Of a DNA stretch of 64,000 nt, positions 1-7,768 are shown piece by piece (position 1 is the first letter of the stretch; the number at the start of each line of letters is the position of its first letter). Position numbers and translations under genes: made by a program. The stretch spans positions 1 to 64,000 of the forward strand of contig CAKQWF010000006.1 in the NCBI GenBank assembly GCA_934277985.1, given 5' to 3'. This DNA is from an uncultured Oxalobacter sp. (GTDB taxonomy: Bacteria; Pseudomonadota; Gammaproteobacteria; Burkholderiales; Burkholderiaceae_D). The notes under the pieces are model-generated. The model was not told the DNA's origin. It worked only from the letters and a program-made list of their open reading frames with translations, and did no database searches.

Positions 1-63
1 GCTCACCAGTCCTATGCCAACCAGCACGTCAGCGCCGCCGAGGAAGCTCGCGCACGTTCCTGA
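1..63 (+). CDS. 3' end of an unidentified protein gene (partial)
   Basis: An open frame runs from the window edge and stops at TGA 61-63, encoding the last 20 residues of a protein, AHQSYANQHVSAAEEARARS. The stop is followed at 85-116 by a strong terminator on the same strand, which supports a real gene end. The tail is hydrophilic and alanine-rich. proC often lies upstream of yggT, but this tail does not look like a typical ProC C-terminus, so I do not name it. Confidence 0.55.
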   Translation, partial: AHQSYANQHVSAAEEARARS

Positions 64-84
64 CAGCTCTCTCGCCTCTTTATC

Positions 85-116
85 AAACGCCCGCAACTGC
101 GGGCGTTTGTGTTTTT
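85..116 (+). terminator. Rho-independent terminator
   Basis: A perfect 10-bp stem (AAACGCCCGC at 85-94, GCGGGCGTTT at 99-108) closes a 4-nt AACT loop and is followed by GTGTTTTT. It lies 21 nt after the stop of the partial gene and should end that transcript before yggT. Confidence 0.85.
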
Positions 117-286
117 GGCACCACGTCAGTAATATACCTCTTTTAAAAAACGGCCAAACGGCGAAAAACGTCGTTTTCTGTCCATTTGTCAATATCCTGC
201 GTGATCATGGAAGCAAACTGGCCATATTGCCGGGAATCGCCTGACGATGAACATGCCATCCATCCGAAGTTGCAAGGAGAAACCGC

Positions 287-832
287 TTGTTGTACAGCCT
301 CTTGAAAATGATAGCCGATGCCGCCACCACCATACTGGGAGGTGCATTTCTGCTCCGTTTCTGGATACAGGTCACCCGGGCACGGCCACCCATGCAATTG
401 GCACAGCTGTTGCTTCAGGTAACCGACTGGTTCGTCAAACCGCTTCGCAAATCCATTCCGGGATGGGGAGGTTACGATTGGTCCACCCTTATTGCCGCCG
501 TCCTGATGGCCATTGTCTCGGCACTGTTCGATACCTGGCTCATCAATTTCTTTTCGCCACGTATCATTCTTTTTCTGACGGCATTGTCCTTGCTGAACTG
601 GATTGTTTACGGATTCATGGCATTGTTGTTCATCGAGGTCATCTTCAGCTGGATCAATCCGTATCACCCTGTCGCCGGTTTTGTCCGTGACATGAACCGT
701 CCGTTACTGCAACCGGTCAGACGCATTCTTCCGACACTGGGCGGATTCGATTTTTCCGCACTGGTTGTATTTTTCCTGTTGCAGTTCATCTCACGAATGG
801 CGACCAATCTCATTTTGTCGAATCTTATATGA
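287..832 (+). CDS. yggT: YggT family inner-membrane protein
   Basis: This 181-residue integral membrane protein has two YGGT repeats, each with a pair of hydrophobic helices. The first is near residues 5-75 and the second near 95-180, with the family-type segments RPPMQLAQLLLQVTDWFVKPLRK and WINPYHPVAGFVRDMNRPLL shortened here to their conserved proline-rich loops. The start is TTG 287, placed 6 nt after AAGGAGA at 274-280, and no ATG fits as well. Its stop overlaps the next start as ATGA. The family is linked to envelope and osmotic functions, but its biochemical role is unknown. Coupling to the downstream yggU-like gene is typical of proteobacteria. Confidence 0.88.
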   Translation: MLYSLLKMIADAATTILGGAFLLRFWIQVTRARPPMQLAQLLLQVTDWFVKPLRKSIPGWGGYDWSTLIAAVLMAIVSALFDTWLINFFSPRIILFLTALSLLNWIVYGFMALLFIEVIFSWINPYHPVAGFVRDMNRPLLQPVRRILPTLGGFDFSALVVFFLLQFISRMATNLILSNLI

Positions 833-1128
833 GCGCACTCTGGCTATCCCGAACGAAAACCGGTATCCGGATTGCCGTGCAGGTCAGTCCGAATGCACGA
901 AAATCGGAAATCGTATCCAGTGAGGGGGATGCATTGCGTATCAAATTGCAGGCACCGCCCGTCGACGGAAAAGCCAATGATGCGCTTGTGCAGTTTCTGG
1001 CCAAAAAACTGGAGGTACCACGCAAACAGGTCACAATCACGCACGGGCAGACCAATCGGCGAAAATTGCTGGAAATCACGGCCGATATGACACCGGAAAA
1101 TATCGAGGAACGGCTGCTTCGTACCTGA
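829..1128 (+). CDS. DUF167 (YggU) family protein
   Basis: A 99-residue protein of the DUF167/YggU family. The conserved stretch KLQAPPVDGKANDALVQFLA (about residues 39-58) and the following basic segment with HGQTNRRKLLEI are characteristic. The length agrees with the family (about 95-105 residues). ATG 829 overlaps the yggT stop by 4 nt, so translation is probably coupled. The function is unknown; the fold is a small alpha/beta domain. It ends 10 nt before the convergent ampD stop. Confidence 0.9.
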   Translation: MSALWLSRTKTGIRIAVQVSPNARKSEIVSSEGDALRIKLQAPPVDGKANDALVQFLAKKLEVPRKQVTITHGQTNRRKLLEITADMTPENIEERLLRT

Positions 1129-1138
1129 AAAATGCTGA

Positions 1139-1723
1139 TTACCTGAACCAGAAATCCAGCGGTTTTTCCGCTGAAAACACGCCTGCCGATTCCAGTCTCT
1201 TGCGATAGTACGTCCAGTCGAAAAACGGTCCCGGATCGGTTTTCCGCCCAGGCGCGATATGCTGATGTCCGGTAACCGCCTGAATCGGATAATGACGACA
1301 CAATGCTTCAGTCAGCGATATCAGCGTATCATATTGTTCCTGCCTGAACGGCTCGTAATCCGTTCCTTCGATTTCCACACCGATCGAAAAATCATTGCAT
1401 CCCGTCCGGCCGCGATAATCGGAAACCCCTGCATGCCAGGCCCGCTTGTCTGCCGATACGAACTGGATCAACGATCCGTCACGCCGGATCAGAAAATGGG
1501 ATGACACATGCAACGAGCGCAACTGATCGAAAAAGGGATGACGGTCGCAATCGAGCCTGTTCAGAAACAAGTCTTCAATGAAGGGACCGCCGAATTCCCC
1601 GGGCGGCAAACTGATATTGTGAATGACCAGCAAATCGATCGTCTGACCGTCCGGCCGATCATTCTGGTTCGGCGACATCATGCGAACCGCATCCGCACAC
1701 CATCCGTCCTTGTCGATATTCAT
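1139..1723 (-). CDS. ampD: 1,6-anhydro-N-acetylmuramyl-L-alanine amidase AmpD
   Basis: A cytoplasmic zinc amidase that removes the peptide from anhydro-muropeptides during cell-wall recycling. The 194-residue protein carries IHNISLPPGEFGGP (zinc ligand His35), RAWHAGVSDYRG, GVEIEGTDYEPF and GHQHIAPGRKTDPGP, which hold the other His and Asp zinc ligands and the catalytic residues of the amidase_2 fold. The open frame extends 29 codons upstream to 1810, but family members begin just before the GW...A motif and the longer form would overlap the divergent acetyltransferase gene, so ATG 1723 was chosen. No ampG, ampR or ampE is adjacent. Confidence 0.93.
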   Translation of the reverse strand: MNIDKDGWCADAVRMMSPNQNDRPDGQTIDLLVIHNISLPPGEFGGPFIEDLFLNRLDCDRHPFFDQLRSLHVSSHFLIRRDGSLIQFVSADKRAWHAGVSDYRGRTGCNDFSIGVEIEGTDYEPFRQEQYDTLISLTEALCRHYPIQAVTGHQHIAPGRKTDPGPFFDWTYYRKRLESAGVFSAEKPLDFWFR

Positions 1724-1773
1724 GGCAAAATAACTGAAGAGTTTTACTGTATTGAAACCTGTCTGTTTTTCAA

Positions 1774-2331
1774 ATGATTCTGGAAACCGAACGTCTTTTC
1801 CTGAGAACACTGACGGCCAACGACTATGCCGGTCTGTGCGATATCCTTCAGGACGAAAAGGTCATGTACGCCTACGAGCATGCTTTTTCAGATGAAGAAG
1901 TCTTGCACTGGTTGAACCGGCAACTGCAGCGTTATCGCGAAAACGGTTTCGGATTGTGGGCTGTTGTCCTCAAACACAGCGGAAAACTGATCGGTCAGGC
2001 CGGCATCACACTACAACCCTGGCGAAACCGGCAGGTTCATGAAATCGGTTACCTGTTCAATCGACGCTACTGGCATCATGGATATGCTACCGAAGCGGCC
2101 TCTGGATGCCGGGATTATGCCTTTTGCCAACTTGGGCTGACAGAAGTATATTCCATCATTCGTGACAATAACATCGCCTCGCAAAACGTGGCTGTCAGAA
2201 ACGGCATGACCATGGTCGGAACCGACATCCGATATTACGCAGGATACACCATGCCCCATCTTGTCTATCGTATCCGTAAACAGGACTGGTCTTTCCTGCC
2301 TGATCAGGACGAACGTTTTTCCGAAAAATAG
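1774..2331 (+). CDS. GNAT family N-acetyltransferase (RimJ/RimL type)
   Basis: A 185-residue GNAT acetyltransferase. It opens with the RimJ/RimL-type ILETERLFLRTLTANDY. The acetyl-CoA binding segment is at about residues 88-108 (EIGYLFNRRYWHHGYATEA), and the later SIIRDNNIASQNVAVRNGM is the usual SxNxxSxxVxEKxGM-like motif. The substrate cannot be predicted. It is divergent from ampD (50 nt gap), and its last 28 nt overlap the convergent gene on the minus strand. Confidence 0.85.
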   Translation: MILETERLFLRTLTANDYAGLCDILQDEKVMYAYEHAFSDEEVLHWLNRQLQRYRENGFGLWAVVLKHSGKLIGQAGITLQPWRNRQVHEIGYLFNRRYWHHGYATEAASGCRDYAFCQLGLTEVYSIIRDNNIASQNVAVRNGMTMVGTDIRYYAGYTMPHLVYRIRKQDWSFLPDQDERFSEK

Positions 2332-2618
2332 GCGACGCCATGTTCATGACAGCAAAAAATTTTTCCGGAACGCTCCACTGCCTCGGATACCGGAACATAG
2401 ACCTCGCAATATTCGCAACAGACCATGTGCTCGACTTCACCGGATGAATGCCTGTTTTCCGAAAAAAGCGGCGGTTGGTAAATATCGGCCTGTGGCTGCT
2501 CTTGCCGTGCCGATTCAAACGGATTATGCCGGATAATGAAAATTCGTGAATTGCGGCGCAATTTCACCACTATCGCCACAATCACCAGAACCAGCACCAG
2601 CAACCACATCCAAGCCAT
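2304..2618 (-). CDS. PP0621 family protein, membrane-anchored Cys-rich
   Basis: A 104-residue protein. It has an N-terminal transmembrane helix (residues 2-19, MAWMWLLVLVLVIVAIVVK), a variable linker, and a C-terminal cysteine/histidine module. The module's CCEYC ... FCCHEHG pattern could bind metal and matches the PP0621 family of beta- and gammaproteobacteria. ATG 2618 follows AGGAGA with good spacing; a longer frame to 2696 has no such site and would put 26 polar residues ahead of the helix. The gene overlaps the end of the acetyltransferase by 28 nt tail to tail. Function is unknown. Confidence 0.8.
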   Translation of the reverse strand: MAWMWLLVLVLVIVAIVVKLRRNSRIFIIRHNPFESARQEQPQADIYQPPLFSENRHSSGEVEHMVCCEYCEVYVPVSEAVERSGKIFCCHEHGVAYFSEKRSS

Positions 2619-2759
2619 TATTTTCTCCTGTCCGACTTCGGGCCCAGTCCCCAGCAGGACTGTACGCATCATTTTATCAGGCTCTGCGCAAACCATTCGT
2701 CATATAATGAACAGGAAATATATTAGGCCATCGTTCAGTTTATTCAAGTTCTATTCATC

Positions 2760-3470
2760 ATGTCCGCCATTACCGACCACTTGCAAACCGTCCGGACACG
2801 TGTTTGCCGGGCTGCACAACAAGCGCATCGCGACCCGTCATCCGTCAACTTGCTGGCTGTTTCCAAGACCCAGCCCGTTTCCGCCATTCTTGAGGCCGCC
2901 GAAGCAGGGCAGCTCGCCTTCGGTGAGAATTATGAACAGGAAGCGGTTCGCAAGATCATGGAAATCCGCCAGAATCGGCCGGATCTGAAACTGGAATGGC
3001 ATTTCATCGGCCCGATACAAAGCAACAAGACACGCGCCATTGCCGAACATTTCGACTGGGTACATTCCGTGGATCGCGAGCGGATCGCCAGACGGCTTTC
3101 CGACCAGCGTCCTGAAGACATGCCGCCCTTGAATATCTGTCTCCAGGTCAATATCAGTGGCGAAGACAGCAAAAGCGGTGTCCGTCCTGAAGAACTGACC
3201 GATCTGGTCAAGGCAGTTTCCGGAATGCCTCGTCTGAAATTGCGGGGGCTGATGGCAATTCCGGAACCGCAATCCGATCCGGAAAAACAGCGGCAACCGT
3301 TCAGTGCCATGAAAACGCTTTTTGAAGAATTGAAGCACACAGGATATGATCTGGATACCCTGTCAATGGGAATGTCGGACGACATGGAAGCCGCCGTACA
3401 GGAAGGCGCGACGACCGTACGCATCGGCACGGCCATTTTCGGCCAGCGTCACTACCCTGGGAAACGATGA
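2760..3470 (+). CDS. yggS: YggS family pyridoxal phosphate homeostasis protein
   Basis: A 236-residue single-domain PLP-binding TIM-barrel protein that buffers pyridoxal phosphate in the cytoplasm. The PLP lysine is in LLAVSKTQP (Lys36). Other family marks are FGENYEQEA, LEWHFIGPIQSNKTR, LQVNISGEDSKSGV, LRGLMAIPEP and the C-terminal LSMGMSDDMEAAVQEGATTVRIGTAIFG, which binds the phosphate. ATG 2760 is the only sensible start. A TATAAT at 2703-2708 could be its -10 element, though no good -35 is visible. It converges on the yqjK-like gene. Confidence 0.95.
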   Translation: MSAITDHLQTVRTRVCRAAQQAHRDPSSVNLLAVSKTQPVSAILEAAEAGQLAFGENYEQEAVRKIMEIRQNRPDLKLEWHFIGPIQSNKTRAIAEHFDWVHSVDRERIARRLSDQRPEDMPPLNICLQVNISGEDSKSGVRPEELTDLVKAVSGMPRLKLRGLMAIPEPQSDPEKQRQPFSAMKTLFEELKHTGYDLDTLSMGMSDDMEAAVQEGATTVRIGTAIFGQRHYPGKR

Positions 3471-3509
3471 GGGGCATTCGGAAACCCCATGAAAAGGATT
3501 TTGTCCGAC

Positions 3510-3836
3510 TTACTGATGGCGCCTCGTCAGATAGCGGACAAGCGGCATGATGAACGGCCCGAAACGACGCCATGTCTTGAAAAGCACCGTCGCAGACAAC
3601 AGCCACGACAACAGCCGTCGCGGTTTGACAGTCAGCAGAAACAGTCCCAACGCGCCGATCAGTATCGGCCGTTTCCCAAACCTGCTCAGGTTGTTCCACA
3701 GATTCAGCCCCTTGCTCACCACATCGGGCATCTGCATCATGGACAGGGTTTCGACAGCCAGTTTCTCACGGAGGAGGGCGCTTTGAACCAACAATTCCGC
3801 TTTGCGCTGTGTCAGGTTTTTGGTCAGTTTGGCCAT
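3510..3836 (-). CDS. Small membrane protein, YqjK-like
   Basis: A 108-residue basic protein. It has an amphipathic N-terminal half and one hydrophobic segment (about residues 57-70, PILIGALGLFLLTV), followed by an arginine-rich region with a second short hydrophobic stretch. It is the last gene of a three-gene minus-strand operon with DUF883 and phage-holin-like genes, the same arrangement as yqjD-yqjE-yqjK of enterobacteria. That context, more than sequence, suggests the name. Function is unknown; association with the inner membrane is likely. Confidence 0.65.
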   Translation of the reverse strand: MAKLTKNLTQRKAELLVQSALLREKLAVETLSMMQMPDVVSKGLNLWNNLSRFGKRPILIGALGLFLLTVKPRRLLSWLLSATVLFKTWRRFGPFIMPLVRYLTRRHQ

Positions 3837-3857
3837 AACGGTAACGGAAAATGACGG

Positions 3858-4223
3858 TCAGACGGATGGTGTCAGGCGATCGATATCCTTGGCGATTTCC
3901 TGCCGTGTCAATTCAAGCAGTTTCGGTTTTTTGCTGAAACTGCGCCGGACACCGATCCATATCGCACAGGTTATGACGCCAAAAAGCACCATCATACCGA
4001 CAATAGCCGGAATACGGCAGGTATCCCAGCAAAGCACCAGCACCAGAACGATTGCCAGAAGCACCGTCAATGCCAGACAAAACAGCGCGGTCAGGGACAA
4101 TAACAGATACGTCAGAAGCCTGATCCACTCTTCTTCCAGCTCGATGGCCATCAGCTCGCAACGGGTTTTCACGATGGCAAGCAATGTGCCTGCCACCTTC
4201 GCCAGATTATCGACCACTGCCAT
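3858..4223 (-). CDS. YqjE / phage holin family membrane protein
   Basis: A 121-residue protein with an amphipathic N-terminus (VDNLAKVAGTLLAIVKTRCELMAIELEEE) shown here only as its pattern, then two transmembrane helices at about residues 38-66 and 71-90, and a basic C-terminal tail. This matches the putative Actinobacterial holin-X / YqjE family. It lies 13 nt after the DUF883 gene and 21 nt before the yqjK-like gene, so it is the middle of an operon. In E. coli these genes belong to stress and stationary-phase envelope functions; the exact role is not known. Confidence 0.75.
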   Translation of the reverse strand: MAVVDNLAKVAGTLLAIVKTRCELMAIELEEEWIRLLTYLLLSLTALFCLALTVLLAIVLVLVLCWDTCRIPAIVGMMVLFGVITCAIWIGVRRSFSKKPKLLELTRQEIAKDIDRLTPSV

Positions 4224-4236
4224 ATCTGTATCGCGG

Positions 4237-4560
4237 TTATTTCCTGGAACGGGCGATCAGGATGCCAAGCAGTACGCCCACTGCGGCGACAGCACCGACG
4301 GCTTTCCAAGGATGTTCCTTGGCAAATTCAGCCGTGCAGACCGCGGCGTCCTTGGCCTTGTTGACCACGACTTCTTCCAGTTCGCGAAGTACGAACTTGG
4401 CGTCGGTAATCGTCGATTCCAGCTTTCTTTTGGCATTCTGATAACTTTCGCTTCCCTGCTGGGTGCTGTTTTCCAGTACCTTTTCGGCATCGCTGATGAT
4501 CGATTTCAGACTGCCCATGATCTTGTTGCCGGCCTGTCCGGCATTTTCCAGAATTTCCAT
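4237..4560 (-). CDS. DUF883 (YqjD/ElaB) family membrane-anchored protein
   Basis: A 107-residue protein with a long, largely helical N-terminal region (about 1-80) and a C-terminal glycine-rich transmembrane helix (AVGAVAAVGVLLGILIARSRK, about 87-107). The helix contains the typical HPWKAVG entry motif. This is the architecture of YqjD/ElaB, which anchor to the inner membrane by the C-terminus and associate with ribosomes in stationary phase. First gene of the yqjDEK-like operon. ATG 4560 follows AAGGAA on the minus strand. Confidence 0.85.
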   Translation of the reverse strand: MEILENAGQAGNKIMGSLKSIISDAEKVLENSTQQGSESYQNAKRKLESTITDAKFVLRELEEVVVNKAKDAAVCTAEFAKEHPWKAVGAVAAVGVLLGILIARSRK

Positions 4561-4672
4561 ATTCTTTTCCTTCCTGTCAAAGTTGAATGAAAAGCCATTT
4601 TTCAGTCATAAACAATTTAACAGACAAGCATTGCTATCGCCAGAATTTTCATGGCCTTCTCATAGAATAACC

Positions 4673-5551
4673 TTACCGCAATGCATAGTCCAGCACAATG
4701 CCAGCGAACAGGAATGCGCCCAGCCAGTTGTTATGAAGAAACGCACGGAAACAGCCTTCGCGTTCGCGATCACGAATCAACCGGTAATGATACCAGGCAC
4801 AGCAAACCGCGCAGATCCATCCCGCCAGAAACAACCCTCCGAGATTTTCCCGCCAGCCTGCATATAGCTGTATCGACAGCATGGCGGCATAACAGCCCAT
4901 TACCGCCACCACATCGAACCTGCCGAACGTGATGGCCGAGGTACAAATACCGATTTTCAGATCGTCATCGCGATCGACCATGGCGTATTCAGTATCGTAT
5001 GCCAATGACCAGAAGACATTGCCCAGCAACAAAAGCCATGCGGTCACCGGCACCGTATTTTGTACGGCGGCAAACGCCATCGGAATACCGAAACCGAATG
5101 CAATACCGAGATAGGCCTGCGGCAATGCGAAAAAACGTTTGAACCACGGATAGGTCGCGGCAACGAAAAGCGCAACGAAAGACAGTCCGATCGTCAGCGC
5201 GTTCAGGGACAATACCAGCAAAAACGATACCGCCGACAACGCGACGGCGACCCAGATCGCTTCCGCAGGTTTTATCTGTCCGGATGTCAATGGCCGCATG
5301 GCGGTTCTTTTGACATACCGGTCGATATCCCGGTCGGCAAAATCATTGATGGCACATCCGGCGGACCGCATCAACACTGTTCCCAACGTAAAAAGCAGAA
5401 CCAGCGACACGGGTGGTTTTCCTTCTGCCGCAATCCACAAGGCACATAATGTCGGCCACAGCAGCAATAAAATACCGATGGGTTTGTCCATTCTCACCAG
5501 TTGCCAGTAAAGTTGCATCCGTGTTTTCATGGATTTTTCGGCCTGTATCAC
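4673..5551 (-). CDS. ubiA: 4-hydroxybenzoate polyprenyltransferase UbiA
   Basis: An inner-membrane prenyltransferase of ubiquinone synthesis that attaches the polyprenyl chain to 4-hydroxybenzoate. The 292-residue protein has eight to nine hydrophobic helices and the two aspartate-rich motifs: NDFADRDID (about residues 69-77) and [12 protein letters not shown] (about 186-197). [19 protein letters not shown] is the typical N-terminal signature. The start is GTG 5551, 6 nt after a perfect AGGAGG at 5558-5563. It begins 24 nt after the recG stop, so the two genes are probably co-transcribed. Confidence 0.95.
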   Translation of the reverse strand: MIQAEKSMKTRMQLYWQLVRMDKPIGILLLLWPTLCALWIAAEGKPPVSLVLLFTLGTVLMRSAGCAINDFADRDIDRYVKRTAMRPLTSGQIKPAEAIWVAVALSAVSFLLVLSLNALTIGLSFVALFVAATYPWFKRFFALPQAYLGIAFGFGIPMAFAAVQNTVPVTAWLLLLGNVFWSLAYDTEYAMVDRDDDLKIGICTSAITFGRFDVVAVMGCYAAMLSIQLYAGWRENLGGLFLAGWICAVCCAWYHYRLIRDREREGCFRAFLHNNWLGAFLFAGIVLDYALR

Positions 5552-5575
5552 CCCTTTCCTCCTGCAAAAAACGGT

Positions 5576-7633
5576 TCAGACATTGAGGTATTCCTCACGA
5601 TTATCCAGCCACCGTGACAAATGTGCCGATATGATGGCATCCGCGTCCGGCATCTTGCCTGCCAACAATACCTGCGCATATTGCGCCGCCTTGTCGATCA
5701 GATCACGGTCTTTTTCCAGATCGGCGAATCTGAACATGGCTTGTCCGGACTGACGCGCGCCAAGAAATTCTCCGGGCCCGCGGATTTCAAGATCACGCTG
5801 CGCGATCGCAAACCCGTCATTCGTCTCGCGCATGGTCAGCAATCGCTGTCTGGCCGTATCACCCAGCGGCTTTTGGTACATCAAAAGACATACACTTTCA
5901 GCGTCTCCCCGACCGACACGTCCTCTTAACTGATGCAATTGCGACAGGCCGAAACGTTCGGCATGTTCGATCACCATCAGCGACGCATTCGGCACATCCA
6001 CTCCCACTTCTATCACGGTCGTGGCAACCAGCACATCAATTCGGCCTTGCTGAAACGCCGCCATGACATGCTGTTTTTCATCCGGTTTCATCCGGCCATG
6101 CACCAGCCCGACCGACAATCCCTGCAACGCTTCCGTCAGGATGGCATGCGTATCGATCGCCGTTTGCAACTGGAGACTTTCCGACTCTTCGATCAGGGGA
6201 CATACCCAATAAATCTGCCGCCCCTGCATCGCCGCCGCCTGAATCCGTCCGATCACTTCTTCTCTCCTTTCCTGGCTGACAAGACAGGTAATGACCGGTT
6301 TGCGTCCGGGCGGCAATTCATCGATCACGGACACATCCAGATCGGCATAAAACGTCATGGCCAGCGTTCTCGGAATCGGCGTGGCACTCATCATCAACTG
6401 ATGTGGCAACATCGTTTGCGATTCCCCCTTGTTTCGCAGAACAAGCCGCTGTCCGACACCGAAACGATGCTGTTCGTCGATAATCACCAGTCCAAGATGT
6501 CTGAACTGTACGGTATCCTGAATCAGTGCATGCGTGCCGATCACAAGAGACGCTTCTCCCGTTTGTATCATGGATACGATTTGCTCGCGCGCTTTCTTTT
6601 TCATGCTGCCGCTTATCCAGACTACGGATATGCCCAATGGCGTCAACCAATCCGACAAACGGCGAAAATGCTGTTCCGCCAGAATTTCGGTCGGCGCCAT
6701 CATGGCGACCTGAAAACCGTTATCGATGGCCTGCAATGCAGCGATGGCCGCAACGACCGTCTTGCCGCTGCCCACATCCCCCTGAAGCAGACGCTGCATC
6801 GGATAAGCGCGCCCCAGATCATGCCGGATTTCCGATACCACTTTCAACTGCGCCTTTGTCAAGGTAAACGGTAACGTCTGCATGAATTGCCGACTGAAAT
6901 GCCCGGCCGCACCGAATACATGAGCCTTCAGAAGGCGCCTTGCCCGCTGTGCACGACGCATCGAGAGCTGTTGCGCCAGCAACTCATCGAACTTCATGCG
7001 CCGCCATGCGGGATGCGTGCGTTCCAGCAATGCCGTTTCATCGGCATCTGCCGGGGGATAGTGCAAATAGCGCAATGCCTCGCCAAACCCGGGCAATCCG
7101 AGTTCATCCAGCCATGATGGCGGCAAGGTATCGACCAGATCCAGTCGGCTTTGCGCGGCCGCTATCGCCTTGCGCAAATAATGTTGCGATACACCTGCAC
7201 AGGTCGGATAGACCGGTGTAAGTGCCGTCGGCAACGGTGTATCTTCCTCAACGATCCGGCAAGCGGGATGCACCATTTCGGTACCGCCATATCCCTGCCT
7301 CAACTCGCCCCGGGCACGAATCCGTTTCCCTTCGGAAAATTGTTTGAGCTGACTCGGATAAAAATGCAGGAAACGCAAATGCATCACTCCGGTCCCGTCT
7401 GAAACCGATACGACCAGCTGGCGTTTCGGTCTGTATTGCACATCCGATGCCATGATCTGTCCCTCGATCTGGACAGGCCCCTCGCAACGGAACAAGGCAT
7501 CCGCAATGGGTGTCAGGGTCGTTTCATCTTCATAGCGTGACGGCAAATGGAGCACCAGCTCCATATCCGTACGAATGCCGAGACGTTCCAGTTTATTCAT
7601 GATCGAAACCGTTGCATGGAATACCGCTTGCAT
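5576..7633 (-). CDS. recG: ATP-dependent DNA helicase RecG
   Basis: A 685-residue branch-migration helicase that rescues stalled forks and processes Holliday junctions. Visible parts are the N-terminal wedge/OB domain (about 50-140), Walker A GDVGSGKT (285-292), Walker B DEQH (about 386-389), SATPIPRTLAMT, GLVHGRMKPDEK, the motif VI region QLHQLRGRVGRG, and the C-terminal RDLEIRGPGEFLGARQSG. ATG 7633 is preceded by AGGGA, and an in-frame TAG occurs four codons upstream, so this is the earliest start. The length is close to E. coli RecG (693). Divergent from malQ. Confidence 0.97.
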   Translation of the reverse strand: MQAVFHATVSIMNKLERLGIRTDMELVLHLPSRYEDETTLTPIADALFRCEGPVQIEGQIMASDVQYRPKRQLVVSVSDGTGVMHLRFLHFYPSQLKQFSEGKRIRARGELRQGYGGTEMVHPACRIVEEDTPLPTALTPVYPTCAGVSQHYLRKAIAAAQSRLDLVDTLPPSWLDELGLPGFGEALRYLHYPPADADETALLERTHPAWRRMKFDELLAQQLSMRRAQRARRLLKAHVFGAAGHFSRQFMQTLPFTLTKAQLKVVSEIRHDLGRAYPMQRLLQGDVGSGKTVVAAIAALQAIDNGFQVAMMAPTEILAEQHFRRLSDWLTPLGISVVWISGSMKKKAREQIVSMIQTGEASLVIGTHALIQDTVQFRHLGLVIIDEQHRFGVGQRLVLRNKGESQTMLPHQLMMSATPIPRTLAMTFYADLDVSVIDELPPGRKPVITCLVSQERREEVIGRIQAAAMQGRQIYWVCPLIEESESLQLQTAIDTHAILTEALQGLSVGLVHGRMKPDEKQHVMAAFQQGRIDVLVATTVIEVGVDVPNASLMVIEHAERFGLSQLHQLRGRVGRGDAESVCLLMYQKPLGDTARQRLLTMRETNDGFAIAQRDLEIRGPGEFLGARQSGQAMFRFADLEKDRDLIDKAAQYAQVLLAGKMPDADAIISAHLSRWLDNREEYLNV

Positions 7634-7768
7634 GTCCGGTATTCCCTATCGCCATTTTCCTGATATTCCAGCCGGTATTATCCCAGACTTTCAATTTGTC
7701 ACATGCCCCCGTTACGAACGTCACCGATTTTGTCATAATAGGCTTTTCACTTTCTGGCACCACACGTC

